A DNA stretch of 9,692 nucleotides, from positions 1 to 9,692 of the forward strand of contig CAMOUZ010000037.1 of the NCBI GenBank assembly GCA_946626795.1, read 5' to 3'. The notes below the pieces were generated by a model. It was given only the letters and a program-made list of their open reading frames with translations. It searched no databases and was not told the origin of the DNA. Shown here piece after piece: positions 1-6,384 of this stretch. The translations under genes and the position numbers were made by a program. How positions within the stretch are numbered: the first letter of the stretch is position 1; each line of letters begins with the position of its first letter. This DNA comes from an uncultured Clostridia bacterium. Lineage in GTDB: Bacteria > Bacillota > Clostridia > Christensenellales > CAG-1252.

Positions 1-1
1 C

Positions 2-151
2 ATCGAGAAGCGGGGGGCTCTCGTCATCGCGAACCCCGGCTCGCCGAGCCTCCCCAAAGGCGGGACGGAAGCGAGTTTTCTCCTCCTTGACGAAGAGAAG
101 CTCACGCTCATTTCGCTCGCGGGGAAGCCCCTCAGAGAGATCGCGTTATGA
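2..151 (+). CDS. YfcE/MJ0936-type metallophosphoesterase, C-terminal end only
   Basis: An open frame enters from the left edge and stops with TGA at 149-151, giving the last 49 residues of a protein. They contain NPGSPSLPKGG, which matches the NPGSvslPr/k signature near the C-terminus of the small calcineurin-like phosphodiesterases of the YfcE/MJ0936 family (usually about 160-185 residues). Known members are cytosolic, metal-dependent enzymes that hydrolyse model phosphodiesters; the physiological substrate is generally unclear. The metal-binding motifs lie outside the window, so the call rests on this C-terminal signature alone. The stop overlaps the start of add (ATGA at 148-151), which suggests translational coupling in one operon. 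The true start is not visible. Confidence 0.75.
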   Translation: MEKRGALVIANPGSPSLPKGGTEASFLLLDEEKLTLISLAGKPLREIAL

Positions 152-1074
152 TCGAATTGCATTGCCATTTGGACGGATCGCTTTCCGTCGAGGACGTCTT
201 GACCCTGTCCGAGATGACGGGTATTCCGCTCCCGACGAAAGAGAAGGACGTCCTTTTTTCTTGCCTCACGTATTCGGGCGTGGGCACCCTCAATGATTAT
301 CTCGAAAAATTCTGTCTTCCCGTCTCTCTTTTGCAGAGCGCGGAGAGCGTGTCTTTCGCCGTCCGTTCGCTGTCGGAGAGGCTTTTCTCTTGCGGATGTA
401 CTTATGCGGAAATCCGCTTTGCGCCCGCTTTGCATCTCTTCGGCGGAGCGACGATGGAGGAGATCGTTCAAGGGGCTGTCAAGGGACTCTCCGAGGCGAA
501 GATCCCCTTGGGGATCCTGCTTTGCGCGATGCGCGGACATCCCGAAAAAGAGAATATACGCGTGATAGAGCTCGCGGCGGAATGGCGCGATAAAGGCGTT
601 GTCGGCGTCGATCTTGCGGGCGCGGAAGCCTTATACCCCACGGAAGAATATAAAGAGGTCTTTTCCCTCGCGTCTCGTTTCGGGCTGAACGTCACCATAC
701 ACGCGGGCGAAGCGGCGGGCGCGGAGAGCGTCAGAGCGGCTCTCGATTTCGGCGCGAAGCGTATCGGCCACGGCGTCGCCGCAGCGAAGGACGAAGCTTT
801 GCTTGAAAGGATCAAGAGAGAGGGGATCGTCCTCGAAGTGTGTCCGACGAGTAACGTCCAGACGAGCGCGGTCTCGTCGATAGAGCGGCATCCCGTCGCG
901 CGCTTCCTCGACGAGGGCTTACGGATCGCGATCTGTTCGGACAATATGACGGTCTCGAATACCGACGTAAGAAAAGAATGCGAGAAGCTGAAAGCCGCTT
1001 TTCCGAGCCGCCTTATGAAGATCGAGCGGGCGATTTCCGACGCGGAGAATTACGCCTTCGACAGGAGGAAATGA
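148..1074 (+). CDS. add: adenosine deaminase
   Basis: A 308-residue cytosolic zinc hydrolase of the adenosine/AMP deaminase superfamily, expected to convert (deoxy)adenosine to (deoxy)inosine in purine salvage. The signature residues are present in order: HCHLDGS with metal ligands H5 and H7, HAGE at 185-188 (zinc ligand H185 and catalytic E188), GHG with H208, and SDN with zinc ligand D265. Residue 266 is Asn where the mammalian enzyme has a second Asp; as I recall, the DN form is common in bacterial ADAs. It is slightly shorter than the usual 330-350 residues, mainly at the C-terminus. The start ATG overlaps the upstream stop (ATGA) and the protein begins directly at the first metal motif, as in the family. 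The next gene starts 2 nt after the stop. Inosine made here would be a substrate for the nucleoside phosphorylase encoded at 6385-7203. A related aminohydrolase specificity (for example modified adenosines) cannot be excluded. Confidence 0.9.
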   Translation: MIELHCHLDGSLSVEDVLTLSEMTGIPLPTKEKDVLFSCLTYSGVGTLNDYLEKFCLPVSLLQSAESVSFAVRSLSERLFSCGCTYAEIRFAPALHLFGGATMEEIVQGAVKGLSEAKIPLGILLCAMRGHPEKENIRVIELAAEWRDKGVVGVDLAGAEALYPTEEYKEVFSLASRFGLNVTIHAGEAAGAESVRAALDFGAKRIGHGVAAAKDEALLERIKREGIVLEVCPTSNVQTSAVSSIERHPVARFLDEGLRIAICSDNMTVSNTDVRKECEKLKAAFPSRLMKIERAISDAENYAFDRRK

Positions 1075-1075
1075 G

Positions 1076-1444
1076 ATGAATATCCTTTGCTTGCCTTATG
1101 TTTTTTCCGTTTGCAAATTGCCTTACGACGCGGCTTTTTCTTTCGGGAAAGAGCCTTACACTTTCCTTTCCCGCACGGAAAACGAGTTTTCTCTTCTCTG
1201 CAAGACGGAGGAGGCGCCTCATTCTGTCCTTTCTCGAGAGGACGGCTGGAAAGGCTTCTGCATCGAGGGAAGTCTCGATTTCTCTCTCGTCGGCATTTTA
1301 TCTGAAATATCGGGCATTCTCGCGCGAGAAGGGATCGCGATCTTCGCCCTTTCCACCTATGACACGGACTATATTTTCGTGAAAGAGGAGCGCTTTGAAA
1401 GCGCCTGTGAAGCCTTACGCGCGGCGGGGCATATCGTCCGATAA
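1076..1444 (+). CDS. ACT domain-containing protein
   Basis: A 122-residue protein. The C-terminal half (about 62-122) has the ACT-type pattern SLVGILSEISGILAREGI followed by a short strand and STYDTDYIFVKE, then a helix ending in an AGH turn. This resembles the small stand-alone ACT proteins (ACT_7/CASTOR-like) common in Firmicutes. The N-terminal half probably forms a second, diverged ACT-like unit. ACT domains usually bind amino acids or other small ligands and regulate enzymes; no catalytic motif is seen and no ligand can be assigned. The start is fixed by AGGAGG at 1063-1068, 7 nt before the ATG, placed inside the end of add. The gene is therefore very likely co-transcribed and coupled with add, but a purine-related role is only inference. 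Confidence 0.75.
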   Translation: MNILCLPYVFSVCKLPYDAAFSFGKEPYTFLSRTENEFSLLCKTEEAPHSVLSREDGWKGFCIEGSLDFSLVGILSEISGILAREGIAIFALSTYDTDYIFVKEERFESACEALRAAGHIVR

Positions 1445-1449
1445 GTGCA

Positions 1450-1478
1450 TTGCATTTTTATAAAAAATGCGATATAAT
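1450..1478 (+). promoter_or_regulatory. sigma-A type promoter of the three-domain protein gene
   Basis: TTGCAT (1450-1455), a 17-bp spacer and a perfect TATAAT (1473-1478). The predicted transcription start is near 1485, about 20 nt before the ATG at 1506. The spacer is AT-rich and contains an 8-bp inverted repeat, GCATTTTT-ATA-AAAAATGC (1452-1470), which could be an operator or simple composition bias. Confidence 0.75.
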
Positions 1479-1492
1479 CAAAGAAACCGATC

Positions 1493-1498
1493 GAGGAG
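1493..1498 (+). promoter_or_regulatory. ribosome binding site that fixes the start at 1506
   Basis: GAGGAG, 7 nt before ATG 1506. It rejects the in-frame ATG at 1467, which would lie upstream of the predicted transcription start and overlaps the promoter spacer and -10 region. Confidence 0.8.
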
Positions 1499-1505
1499 AC
1501 GAAAT

Positions 1506-3539
1506 ATGGAGAAAAAATTTGTTCCCATCGCCATCAAAGGAGAGGTAAAAGACGGCTACGTCACAGTCGTGCGCTACGATCGCAGTTTCATCGCGCGCAT
1601 CATCCAGAATGACGCGGCGAAGGCGTATTACAGCGAGATCAAGAATCATTGTCTTTCCCTCGGGATGCGCTCCCGCATTTCTTGGAAAGGCGACGCCTTT
1701 TATCTCGGGCGCAAGACCTTCCTCATCGCGAAAGTGCGCGGCCGTACCCTCGCGCTCTATCTCGCTCTCGATCCCGCGGCGCATGACGAGAAGGTCTATC
1801 ATCATCTCGACGTCTCCGCGATCAAAGCGTATGAAAATTGCCCGATGATGATAAAGGTCAGGAGCGAACTTGCGCTCCGTAAGGCGAAGAAACTCATCGC
1901 TGAGATCGCGGAAAACGCCGCTCTCGCCCCCAAAGATCGCGAGAAGACGGATTACGTCGCAGAGCTTCCCTACGAGGAGACGGACGCCCTCATCGTGAAA
2001 GGTCTCGTGAAGGAGATTGAGAGCGTGATGAAGGCGGAGGAGGCGGAAAAAGCCATCGCGGAAGCGGAAAAGGAAGAGGAGGACGAGGAAGTCATCTTCG
2101 AGCTCGCGGAGGAAGATGAGGAAGAAGGTTCGGACGCCGCCGCAAAGGAAGAAGCGGAGGTCGCGCAGGCGGAAGAGACGAGAGAAGAGCTCCCCGAAGA
2201 AAAGGCAGAGGAGGAAGAATGGGTGGATTTCGAGCTCGCCGACGAGGACGATGACGTCGAGGAAGTGATCTTCGAACTCGCCGAAGACGGCTTGGTCAGA
2301 GAGGTCAGATACGACAGGAGTTTCACCGCCCGCATCATTCAAAACGCGAGAGCGAAGCATTATTATTCCGCGCTGAAAAATCATTGTCTTTCTTATCCTT
2401 TGAAGTCTCGCATCTCTTGGAAGGCGGACACTTTCCGCAAAGGGCGCTCGGTCTATCTTATGATGAAGGTCAGAGGCAAGACCTTGGCGCTTTATTTCGC
2501 GCTCGACCCCAAAGCCTACGATGCGGAGGTCTATCATCAAAGGGACGTCTCTTGCTATAAGTGTTACGAGAAATGCCCGATGATGATAAAGGTCAGGAGT
2601 GATCTCGCCCTTCGCAAAGCGAAGAAACTCATCGACGAAATGATGGAGAAAGCGGAGTTCACGCAGAATGAGATCGAAACGACGGATTACGCCGCGCTCT
2701 ATCCATATGAGGAGACCGAGCCTCTTATCGAGCGCAAGCTCATCAAGAAGATCGAGCGCAAACTCTCGAAAGAAGAGTCCGAAAAAGTCATCGAGGAGGA
2801 TCTTTTGACTACGCCCGCCTCGGAAGCGGCGACGGAAGAAGCGGAAGCGGAGGAAGAGGAGGAAGTCCTTTTCGAGCTCGCGGAAGAGGAAGCCGAAGAA
2901 GAGGAAGGCGAGGAGCCCTCGGAAGAAACGGAAGAAGAGCCGGAAGAGGTGGTCTTTGATCTTGTGGAAGATCTTTCCGGCGAGATGGAAGCGTATAGCG
3001 CCATCGACCGCGAGGGGAGATACGTCACTTTGAAAAAATACGTGCGCGGCTTTGCGGCGAAAATGAAGCAGGGGAGCGTGGAGAGAAAGGATCGCTATGC
3101 GGCGGTCAAGTCCGCGATCCTCGCCTTGAAGAATGTCAAGGTGAGGAAGAGCTTTGCGGGCGAAACCTTTATGTACGGCAGACAGCCCCTCTTGAAATCG
3201 CGGGTTCGCGGGAAGACGCTCTGCCTCTTTTTTGCGCTCTGTCCCGAGGATTATCCTACTTCCGTCTATCATCAAAAAGATCGGAGCGGCGTGAAATCTT
3301 TCGTCGACACTCCGATGATGATACGGGTGAAGTCCGATCTCGGCTTGGAGAGGGCTCTGCGCCTTGTCGCGGAGATCGCGAAACGTTTCTCGCTCGGAAA
3401 AGGAACGAAAGAGAGCTTCCGCGACGAATTCTTCTTTGAAGAGACGGCGGCGCTGGTGGAGAAGGGACTCATCAAGACCCGCCTCGTCACCGTGCCCGCT
3501 TACGAAGCGGAAGAAATGCTCCGAAAAAAGGAAAAATAA
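1506..3539 (+). CDS. three-repeat protein with acidic linkers, function unknown
   Basis: A 677-residue protein that I do not recognise as a named family. It contains three copies of a domain of about 152 residues at 21-172, 266-417 and 509-660. They are joined by two very Glu-rich linkers (about 176-262 and 420-505) and followed by a short basic tail. Each domain shows K/RYxRxF near its start, then VRGxTLxLxxAL, VYHxxDxS, PMMI(K/R)V(R/K)SDL, and EET followed by GL(I/V)K. Copies 1 and 2 also share SRISWK and ALRKAKKLI; copy 3 is diverged. The domains are rich in Lys/Arg and aromatics, the linkers are strongly acidic, and no signal peptide or membrane segment is evident, so it is probably cytoplasmic. 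Five VxFEL-like motifs lie in the linkers. The start at 1506 is chosen because GAGGAG (1493-1498) sits 7 nt upstream; an in-frame ATG at 1467 lies inside the promoter. The gene is monocistronic and converges on spoIVA. I recall similar unnamed repeats in Firmicutes proteins but know of no established function. Confidence 0.85.
   Translation: MEKKFVPIAIKGEVKDGYVTVVRYDRSFIARIIQNDAAKAYYSEIKNHCLSLGMRSRISWKGDAFYLGRKTFLIAKVRGRTLALYLALDPAAHDEKVYHHLDVSAIKAYENCPMMIKVRSELALRKAKKLIAEIAENAALAPKDREKTDYVAELPYEETDALIVKGLVKEIESVMKAEEAEKAIAEAEKEEEDEEVIFELAEEDEEEGSDAAAKEEAEVAQAEETREELPEEKAEEEEWVDFELADEDDDVEEVIFELAEDGLVREVRYDRSFTARIIQNARAKHYYSALKNHCLSYPLKSRISWKADTFRKGRSVYLMMKVRGKTLALYFALDPKAYDAEVYHQRDVSCYKCYEKCPMMIKVRSDLALRKAKKLIDEMMEKAEFTQNEIETTDYAALYPYEETEPLIERKLIKKIERKLSKEESEKVIEEDLLTTPASEAATEEAEAEEEEEVLFELAEEEAEEEEGEEPSEETEEEPEEVVFDLVEDLSGEMEAYSAIDREGRYVTLKKYVRGFAAKMKQGSVERKDRYAAVKSAILALKNVKVRKSFAGETFMYGRQPLLKSRVRGKTLCLFFALCPEDYPTSVYHQKDRSGVKSFVDTPMMIRVKSDLGLERALRLVAEIAKRFSLGKGTKESFRDEFFFEETAALVEKGLIKTRLVTVPAYEAEEMLRKKEK
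1566..2021 (+). repeat. internal protein repeat, copy 1
   Basis: Encodes residues 21-172 of the three-repeat protein (152 residues). By hand alignment it is identical to copy 2 at 97 of 152 positions with no gaps. It begins VVRYDRSF and ends GLVKEIE. A 26-nt stretch at 1839-1864 is identical in DNA to 2574-2599 in copy 2. Confidence 0.9.
2085..2291 (+). other. acidic linker segment with three VxFEL motifs
   Basis: Part of the Glu/Asp-rich linker between copies 1 and 2. It holds VIFELAEED (residues 196-204), VDFELADED (240-248) and VIFELAEDG (254-262). Each is a hydrophobic V-x-F-E-L-A core flanked by acidic residues. The third runs directly into the start of domain copy 2. Confidence 0.75.
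2301..2756 (+). repeat. internal protein repeat, copy 2
   Basis: Encodes residues 266-417 (152 residues), beginning EVRYDRSF and ending KLIKKIE. It is the closest relative of copy 1, aligning without a gap, which points to a fairly recent duplication or to gene conversion between the two. Confidence 0.9.
2859..2975 (+). other. acidic linker segment with two VxF[ED]L motifs
   Basis: Part of the second Glu-rich linker. It holds VLFELAEEE (residues 454-462) and VVFDLVEDL (482-490), the fourth and fifth copies of the same short motif. Confidence 0.7.
3030..3485 (+). repeat. internal protein repeat, copy 3 (diverged)
   Basis: Encodes residues 509-660, beginning LKKYVRGF and ending GLIKTRL. It keeps VRGKTLCLFFAL, PMMIRVKSDL and EET...GLIK but has RKSF where copies 1 and 2 have RISW. 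Small compensating length changes leave the overall length the same, so it is the oldest or most specialised copy. Confidence 0.85.
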
Positions 3540-3554
3540 TCCCGAAAAAGCGGA

Positions 3555-3574
3555 TTTTCACCGTGCAGTGAAAA
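3555..3574. repeat. small hairpin after the three-repeat gene
   Basis: TTTTCAC (3555-3561) and GTGAAAA (3568-3574) form a 7-bp stem with a 6-nt loop, between the stop codon and the main terminator. Its role is unknown; it may be accessory to termination. Confidence 0.4.
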
Positions 3575-3607
3575 GAAAAAAGCGGGAGATTATTCCCGCT
3601 TTTTTTC
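3575..3607. terminator. bidirectional intrinsic terminator between convergent genes
   Basis: AGCGGGA (3581-3587) and TCCCGCT (3594-3600) form a GC-rich stem with a 6-nt loop. An A-tract precedes it and seven T follow, so it has a U-tract on both strands. It serves the three-repeat gene (+, stop at 3539) and spoIVA (-, stop at 3621). Confidence 0.9.
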
Positions 3608-3620
3608 GTCCGATTTTGTC

Positions 3621-5099
3621 TTAAAGCAAGATACAGATCATGCCGCCTTTTCCTTCATTCACCATCCTGCCGAGCGTCTTGCGCATTTTATTTCTCGCGT
3701 CCTCCGGGATGCCCGAGAGTTTGTTGTCCATTTCCTCTTTCACGAGCGCGTTCAGAGACTTCCCGAAGAGATTCGTCTCCCAGAGTCCTTTTTTGTCCGT
3801 CTCGAATTCCGAGAGGAGATATTTCACCATCTCTTCCCCTTGTTGTTCGCTGCCGACGATGGGATCCACGACGGTATTGACGTCCACACGCATAATATGC
3901 AGGGAAGGAGCGGAGGCTTTCAGCCTGACGCCGCAACGCCCCGACTGCTTGAAGATTTCGGGCTCTTCCAAGACCATCTCGTCGAGGGTGGGAGCGACGA
4001 CGCCGTATCCTTTTGTCTCCACGTCGTCCAGCGCGCTTTTGAGCTTTTTATAAGCTTCGCCCGCTTTGCTGAGATAGCGCACGTAGGTCATCATGCCGTA
4101 TTCGCCGTCGATCTCGGTGCCCGTCTCTTCCGAGATGACTTTATAGAATAGATGTTCGCGAGGACGGACGGAGAGGACCGCCTTGCCGCAGGAAGCGTCG
4201 AGTTTCTCCACGGTGATCTCCTCGAAGTCCTCGCTTCCCTCCGCGGCGGAGAGGAGCTTTTTCACGTCACGCATCTTCGTGACGCCTTCCGCGCTCTCGC
4301 CGATTTTCTCAAAGAGTTCCGCGAGAATGCTGTTTCCGTCGCTGAGCGCGCGCATCCATTCGGGGATGATATAATCCGCTTTTTTCAGCGGGAATTCCAT
4401 GAGAATGCTTTCGAGGATCTCCATCACATCCTCTTCGCCCATATGCAGGACGTCTTTCGCAAGCACGCTGACGCCGTAACGCTCGGCGAGGGCGTCTTTG
4501 AGCTTCTCCGTGTCGGGGGAGGCGGGATCTTTTGCGTTCAGGATCACGACGAAGGGCTTGGAGAGCGCTTTCATTTCACGTACGGCGCGTTCCTCCGCCT
4601 CCACGTACGAAGCGCGCGGGATGTCTGTGATCGAGCCGTCTTGCGTGACGAGGATGCCGATGGTGGAATGCTCGGTGATGACCTTTTCCGTGCCGATCTC
4701 CGCGGCTTTCTCGAAGGGGATTTCCTCTTCCGACCAAGGCGTGCGCACCATGCGCGGCTTGCCGTCTTCCGTAGCGCCTTCCGCTCCTTCCACCATATAA
4801 CCGACGCAGTCGATGAGGCGCACTTTCGCCTCGATGCCGCCTTCGAGCTTGACGGGGACCGCCTCCGCGGGGACGAATTTCGGCTGGGTGGTCATCACGC
4901 TCTTGCCCGCCGCCGATTGCGGCATCTCGTCCGTCGCGCGTTTTTGTTCGTTGACGTCTGTGATCGCAGGCAAGACCAAGGTCTCCATAAACCTCTTGAT
5001 AAAGGTCGATTTGCCCGTGCGAACGGGTCCCACAACGCCGAGATATATGTTGCCACCCGTCCTCGTGGCTATATCGTTATAGAGATCAAATTTATCCAT
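3621..5099 (-). CDS. spoIVA: stage IV sporulation protein A, spore coat basement-layer ATPase
   Basis: A 492-residue protein, the same length as Bacillus subtilis SpoIVA. In B. subtilis it is made in the mother cell, is recruited to the forespore by SpoVM, and hydrolyses ATP to polymerise irreversibly into the platform for coat assembly. The TRAFAC-type ATPase core is intact: Walker A GPVRTGKST at 24-32 (K30), the sensor threonine pair T70-T71 in SVMTTQPKFVP, and Walker B LID with D97, all at the same numbers as in B. subtilis. The C-terminus ends GGMICILL, matching the conserved tail needed for localisation. The start is ATG 5099, with GGAGG (5105-5109) 5 nt upstream; an in-frame TTG at 5109-5111 overlaps that site and is rejected. 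Expression is probably mother-cell specific from the sigma-E-like promoter at 5127-5157. The upstream kinase gene is on the same strand, 219 bp away. Confidence 0.97.
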   Translation of the reverse strand: MDKFDLYNDIATRTGGNIYLGVVGPVRTGKSTFIKRFMETLVLPAITDVNEQKRATDEMPQSAAGKSVMTTQPKFVPAEAVPVKLEGGIEAKVRLIDCVGYMVEGAEGATEDGKPRMVRTPWSEEEIPFEKAAEIGTEKVITEHSTIGILVTQDGSITDIPRASYVEAEERAVREMKALSKPFVVILNAKDPASPDTEKLKDALAERYGVSVLAKDVLHMGEEDVMEILESILMEFPLKKADYIIPEWMRALSDGNSILAELFEKIGESAEGVTKMRDVKKLLSAAEGSEDFEEITVEKLDASCGKAVLSVRPREHLFYKVISEETGTEIDGEYGMMTYVRYLSKAGEAYKKLKSALDDVETKGYGVVAPTLDEMVLEEPEIFKQSGRCGVRLKASAPSLHIMRVDVNTVVDPIVGSEQQGEEMVKYLLSEFETDKKGLWETNLFGKSLNALVKEEMDNKLSGIPEDARNKMRKTLGRMVNEGKGGMICILL

Positions 5100-5104
5100 A
5101 CACG

Positions 5105-5109
5105 CCTCC
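5105..5109 (-). promoter_or_regulatory. ribosome binding site of spoIVA
   Basis: GGAGG on the minus strand, 5 nt before ATG 5099. It settles the start: the upstream in-frame TTG (5109-5111) shares a base with it, and the resulting MDKFDLYNDI N-terminus matches SpoIVA proteins. Confidence 0.85.
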
Positions 5110-5126
5110 AAAAACTTTTTCTGTAC

Positions 5127-5157
5127 ATTTATACGACGGCGCCTTGCGAAATATTCC
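5127..5157 (-). promoter_or_regulatory. putative sigma-E promoter of spoIVA
   Basis: On the minus strand GGAATATT (5157-5150) is followed after 14 bp by CGTATAAAT (5135-5127). These resemble the sigma-E -35 (ATATT core) and -10 (CATACAAT) elements with the usual 13-15 bp spacing. A start near 5120 would give a leader of about 20 nt carrying the ribosome binding site. In B. subtilis spoIVA is a classic sigma-E gene, which supports the assignment. Confidence 0.55.
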
Positions 5158-5318
5158 GAGGAGCGAAAAGAAAGAAGTTTTTTTCGATCTTTTCCACGAC
5201 GCGAAAAAGGTTATCTCTTTCAAAGTGCGCGCGAAAAAAGGTTTTTCGGGGAGAAAAAGCGAGGCGCAAGCCATTTACGCGAGCGAGGGCGCGAGATCAA
5301 TATAGCGGGGAAGGGAGG

Positions 5319-6167
5319 CTAAAAAGGATGGCGGGGCGAAAGAATGCGGACGCGGGCGGCGTGGGTGACCGTCCGAGCCGTGAGGTCGCCGAAAAGGACG
5401 CGGCGCTCACCGTCCAAGCAGAAATCCGTCTTCTCGGGGAGAGAAAGCGAGACCTCTTTCAGGGAGAGGAAGCGGACGCTCTTTCCGAAATGCGGTTCGG
5501 AAAACCCGATAAAAAAGGCGCGGAAAAAGGGGAAGAACATCTTGATTCGTCCCAAGAGATTGTCTTTTTTCGGCGCTTTGATCGTGAGAAGTTGGAGCTC
5601 GTCGTCGTTATGGCGATGAAGACGGTTGAATCGGAAGCCGAAACAGCGCGCGGCGTTGGAGAGCATGATGAGGGTGTAGTCCTCCGTTTCGGAAAAATCC
5701 CCGTAAGAGATCGTTGCGCGGATGCGATGTACGCGATAACTTTTCAAGATGTGGAAAAAATAAGCGAAGATCTTGAAACGCTTTTTCTGTTTCGCGGAGG
5801 AGGATTGCCCGAGGTCGGTGAAAGAGCCCGCCGCGGCGACGTAAGCAAAGTCCGTCTCGCCGATCTTGCCGAGCCTGGCAAGTTCGCCTTGGGGCTTCAC
5901 GTCTTTCGCCGTCTCGTTGAAGGTGCCGACGGGGAGATAATAAAGATCGATGGCTTTATCTTTCGCGAGAGCGAGCGCGTGGTGGAGAGTGCCGTCCCCG
6001 CCGCAGAGAATGAGCTTATCCACGCCATCCAAAGAGTAAGAATCCTCCGCGCTTCGGATATAACGCACCGTGACGTCGTCCTCAGGCGCATAGAGGCGGA
6101 GCAATGCGTCTTCATTCACTTTGGAGGCATTTCCGCAGAGCGTATTGACCACGAGCAAACACTTCAT
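5319..6167 (-). CDS. diacylglycerol kinase-family lipid kinase (DagK/YegS type)
   Basis: A 282-residue protein of the DAGK catalytic family, which phosphorylates diacylglycerol or other membrane lipids using ATP at the inner face of the membrane. It has GGDGT at 56-60 (nucleotide binding), LPVGTFNETAKD around 79-89 matching the family LPxGTxNdxA motif, and a C-terminal DGE in FCLDGERR matching the conserved DGE loop of YegS/DagB proteins. The usual N-terminal NPxSG is replaced by NTLCG. A cluster of basic and aromatic residues (about 190-215) may contact the membrane. The start at 6167 is preferred over the in-frame GTG at 6176 because it begins MKCLLVVN, as in the family; the ribosome binding site (GGTGAGG) is modest. 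The start codon touches the -35 of the divergent pnp promoter. Substrate is not predictable: DAG recycling is the default, but sphingoid-base or undecaprenol-like specificity cannot be excluded. Confidence 0.85.
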   Translation of the reverse strand: MKCLLVVNTLCGNASKVNEDALLRLYAPEDDVTVRYIRSAEDSYSLDGVDKLILCGGDGTLHHALALAKDKAIDLYYLPVGTFNETAKDVKPQGELARLGKIGETDFAYVAAAGSFTDLGQSSSAKQKKRFKIFAYFFHILKSYRVHRIRATISYGDFSETEDYTLIMLSNAARCFGFRFNRLHRHNDDELQLLTIKAPKKDNLLGRIKMFFPFFRAFFIGFSEPHFGKSVRFLSLKEVSLSLPEKTDFCLDGERRVLFGDLTARTVTHAARVRILSPRHPF

Positions 6168-6195
6168 TGACCTCACCCGAAAAATGTTCTATAAT
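6167..6195 (+). promoter_or_regulatory. strong sigma-A type promoter of the pnp leader
   Basis: TTGACC (6167-6172), a 17-bp spacer and a perfect TATAAT (6190-6195). The predicted start is at about 6201-6203, leaving a leader of about 180 nt before the phosphorylase ATG. The -35 overlaps the divergent dagK start codon and ribosome binding region, so RNA polymerase bound here would compete with dagK expression. Confidence 0.8.
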
Positions 6196-6200
6196 AAAGT

Positions 6201-6384
6201 ATGATGCAAGGATCGTCGGCTTTATGCGTGCTTTTGAGAAAAGCGAGCTTTCGGCTTTCGGGAAGAAAGGAGAGACGCCGTTCCCAAGGGGCGCGCAAGG
6301 GAGATTTCCTTTATAGGGGAAAGCTTTTTGCGTCAAAACGAGTGAGCTTTTTCGCCGCCAAAGCGGCAAAGAAAGGAGGATGCT
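6201..6384 (+). other. untranslated leader of pnp, with a possible small ORF
   Basis: About 180 nt of transcribed leader with several short hairpins, including AAGGGA-GAT-TTCCTT (6298-6312) and GCCGC-CAAA-GCGGC (6354-6367) just before the AAAGGAGG ribosome binding site (6372-6379). I see no match to the purine riboswitch core. A 65-codon frame (6201-6398) starts exactly at the predicted transcript 5' end, with no Shine-Dalgarno site, and overlaps the pnp start by 14 nt. Its product is very basic and I do not call it a gene. A gYgagcttt...AAGAAAGGAG pattern occurs twice (6243-6272 and 6342-6378). Confidence 0.5.
6310..6336 (-). promoter_or_regulatory. tentative promoter of dagK
   Basis: On the minus strand TTGACG (6336-6331) and TATAAA (6315-6310) are separated by 15 bp, shorter than the optimum. 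It is the best sigma-A candidate I found upstream of dagK. If used, the dagK transcript would start near 6303 and overlap the pnp leader antisense by about 100 nt. Confidence 0.3.

Noticed and set aside
1467..1505. Upstream ATG start for the three-repeat protein
   Set aside because: It lies in the promoter spacer, upstream of the predicted transcription start, and lacks a ribosome binding site.
1458..3275. Open frame of 605 codons antisense to the three-repeat gene
   Set aside because: It mirrors the repeats and Glu-rich codons of the sense gene, has no ribosome binding site or promoter, and its product is low-complexity (Phe/Leu/Arg-rich). It is a codon-bias shadow.
5100..5318. A small gene between spoIVA and dagK (60-codon minus-strand frame 5092-5274)
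   Set aside because: It has no ribosome binding site, it overlaps the sigma-E-like promoter and the spoIVA start, and its composition is that of intergenic sequence.
4152..6170. Open frame of 672 codons on the plus strand across spoIVA and dagK
   Set aside because: It runs antisense through two well-supported genes and the gap between them, and its product resembles no protein. It is an artefact of GC-rich codon use.
6201..6384. Purine riboswitch in the pnp leader
   Set aside because: I could not find the conserved three-way junction and loop sequences of the purine aptamer or any other riboswitch class I know.
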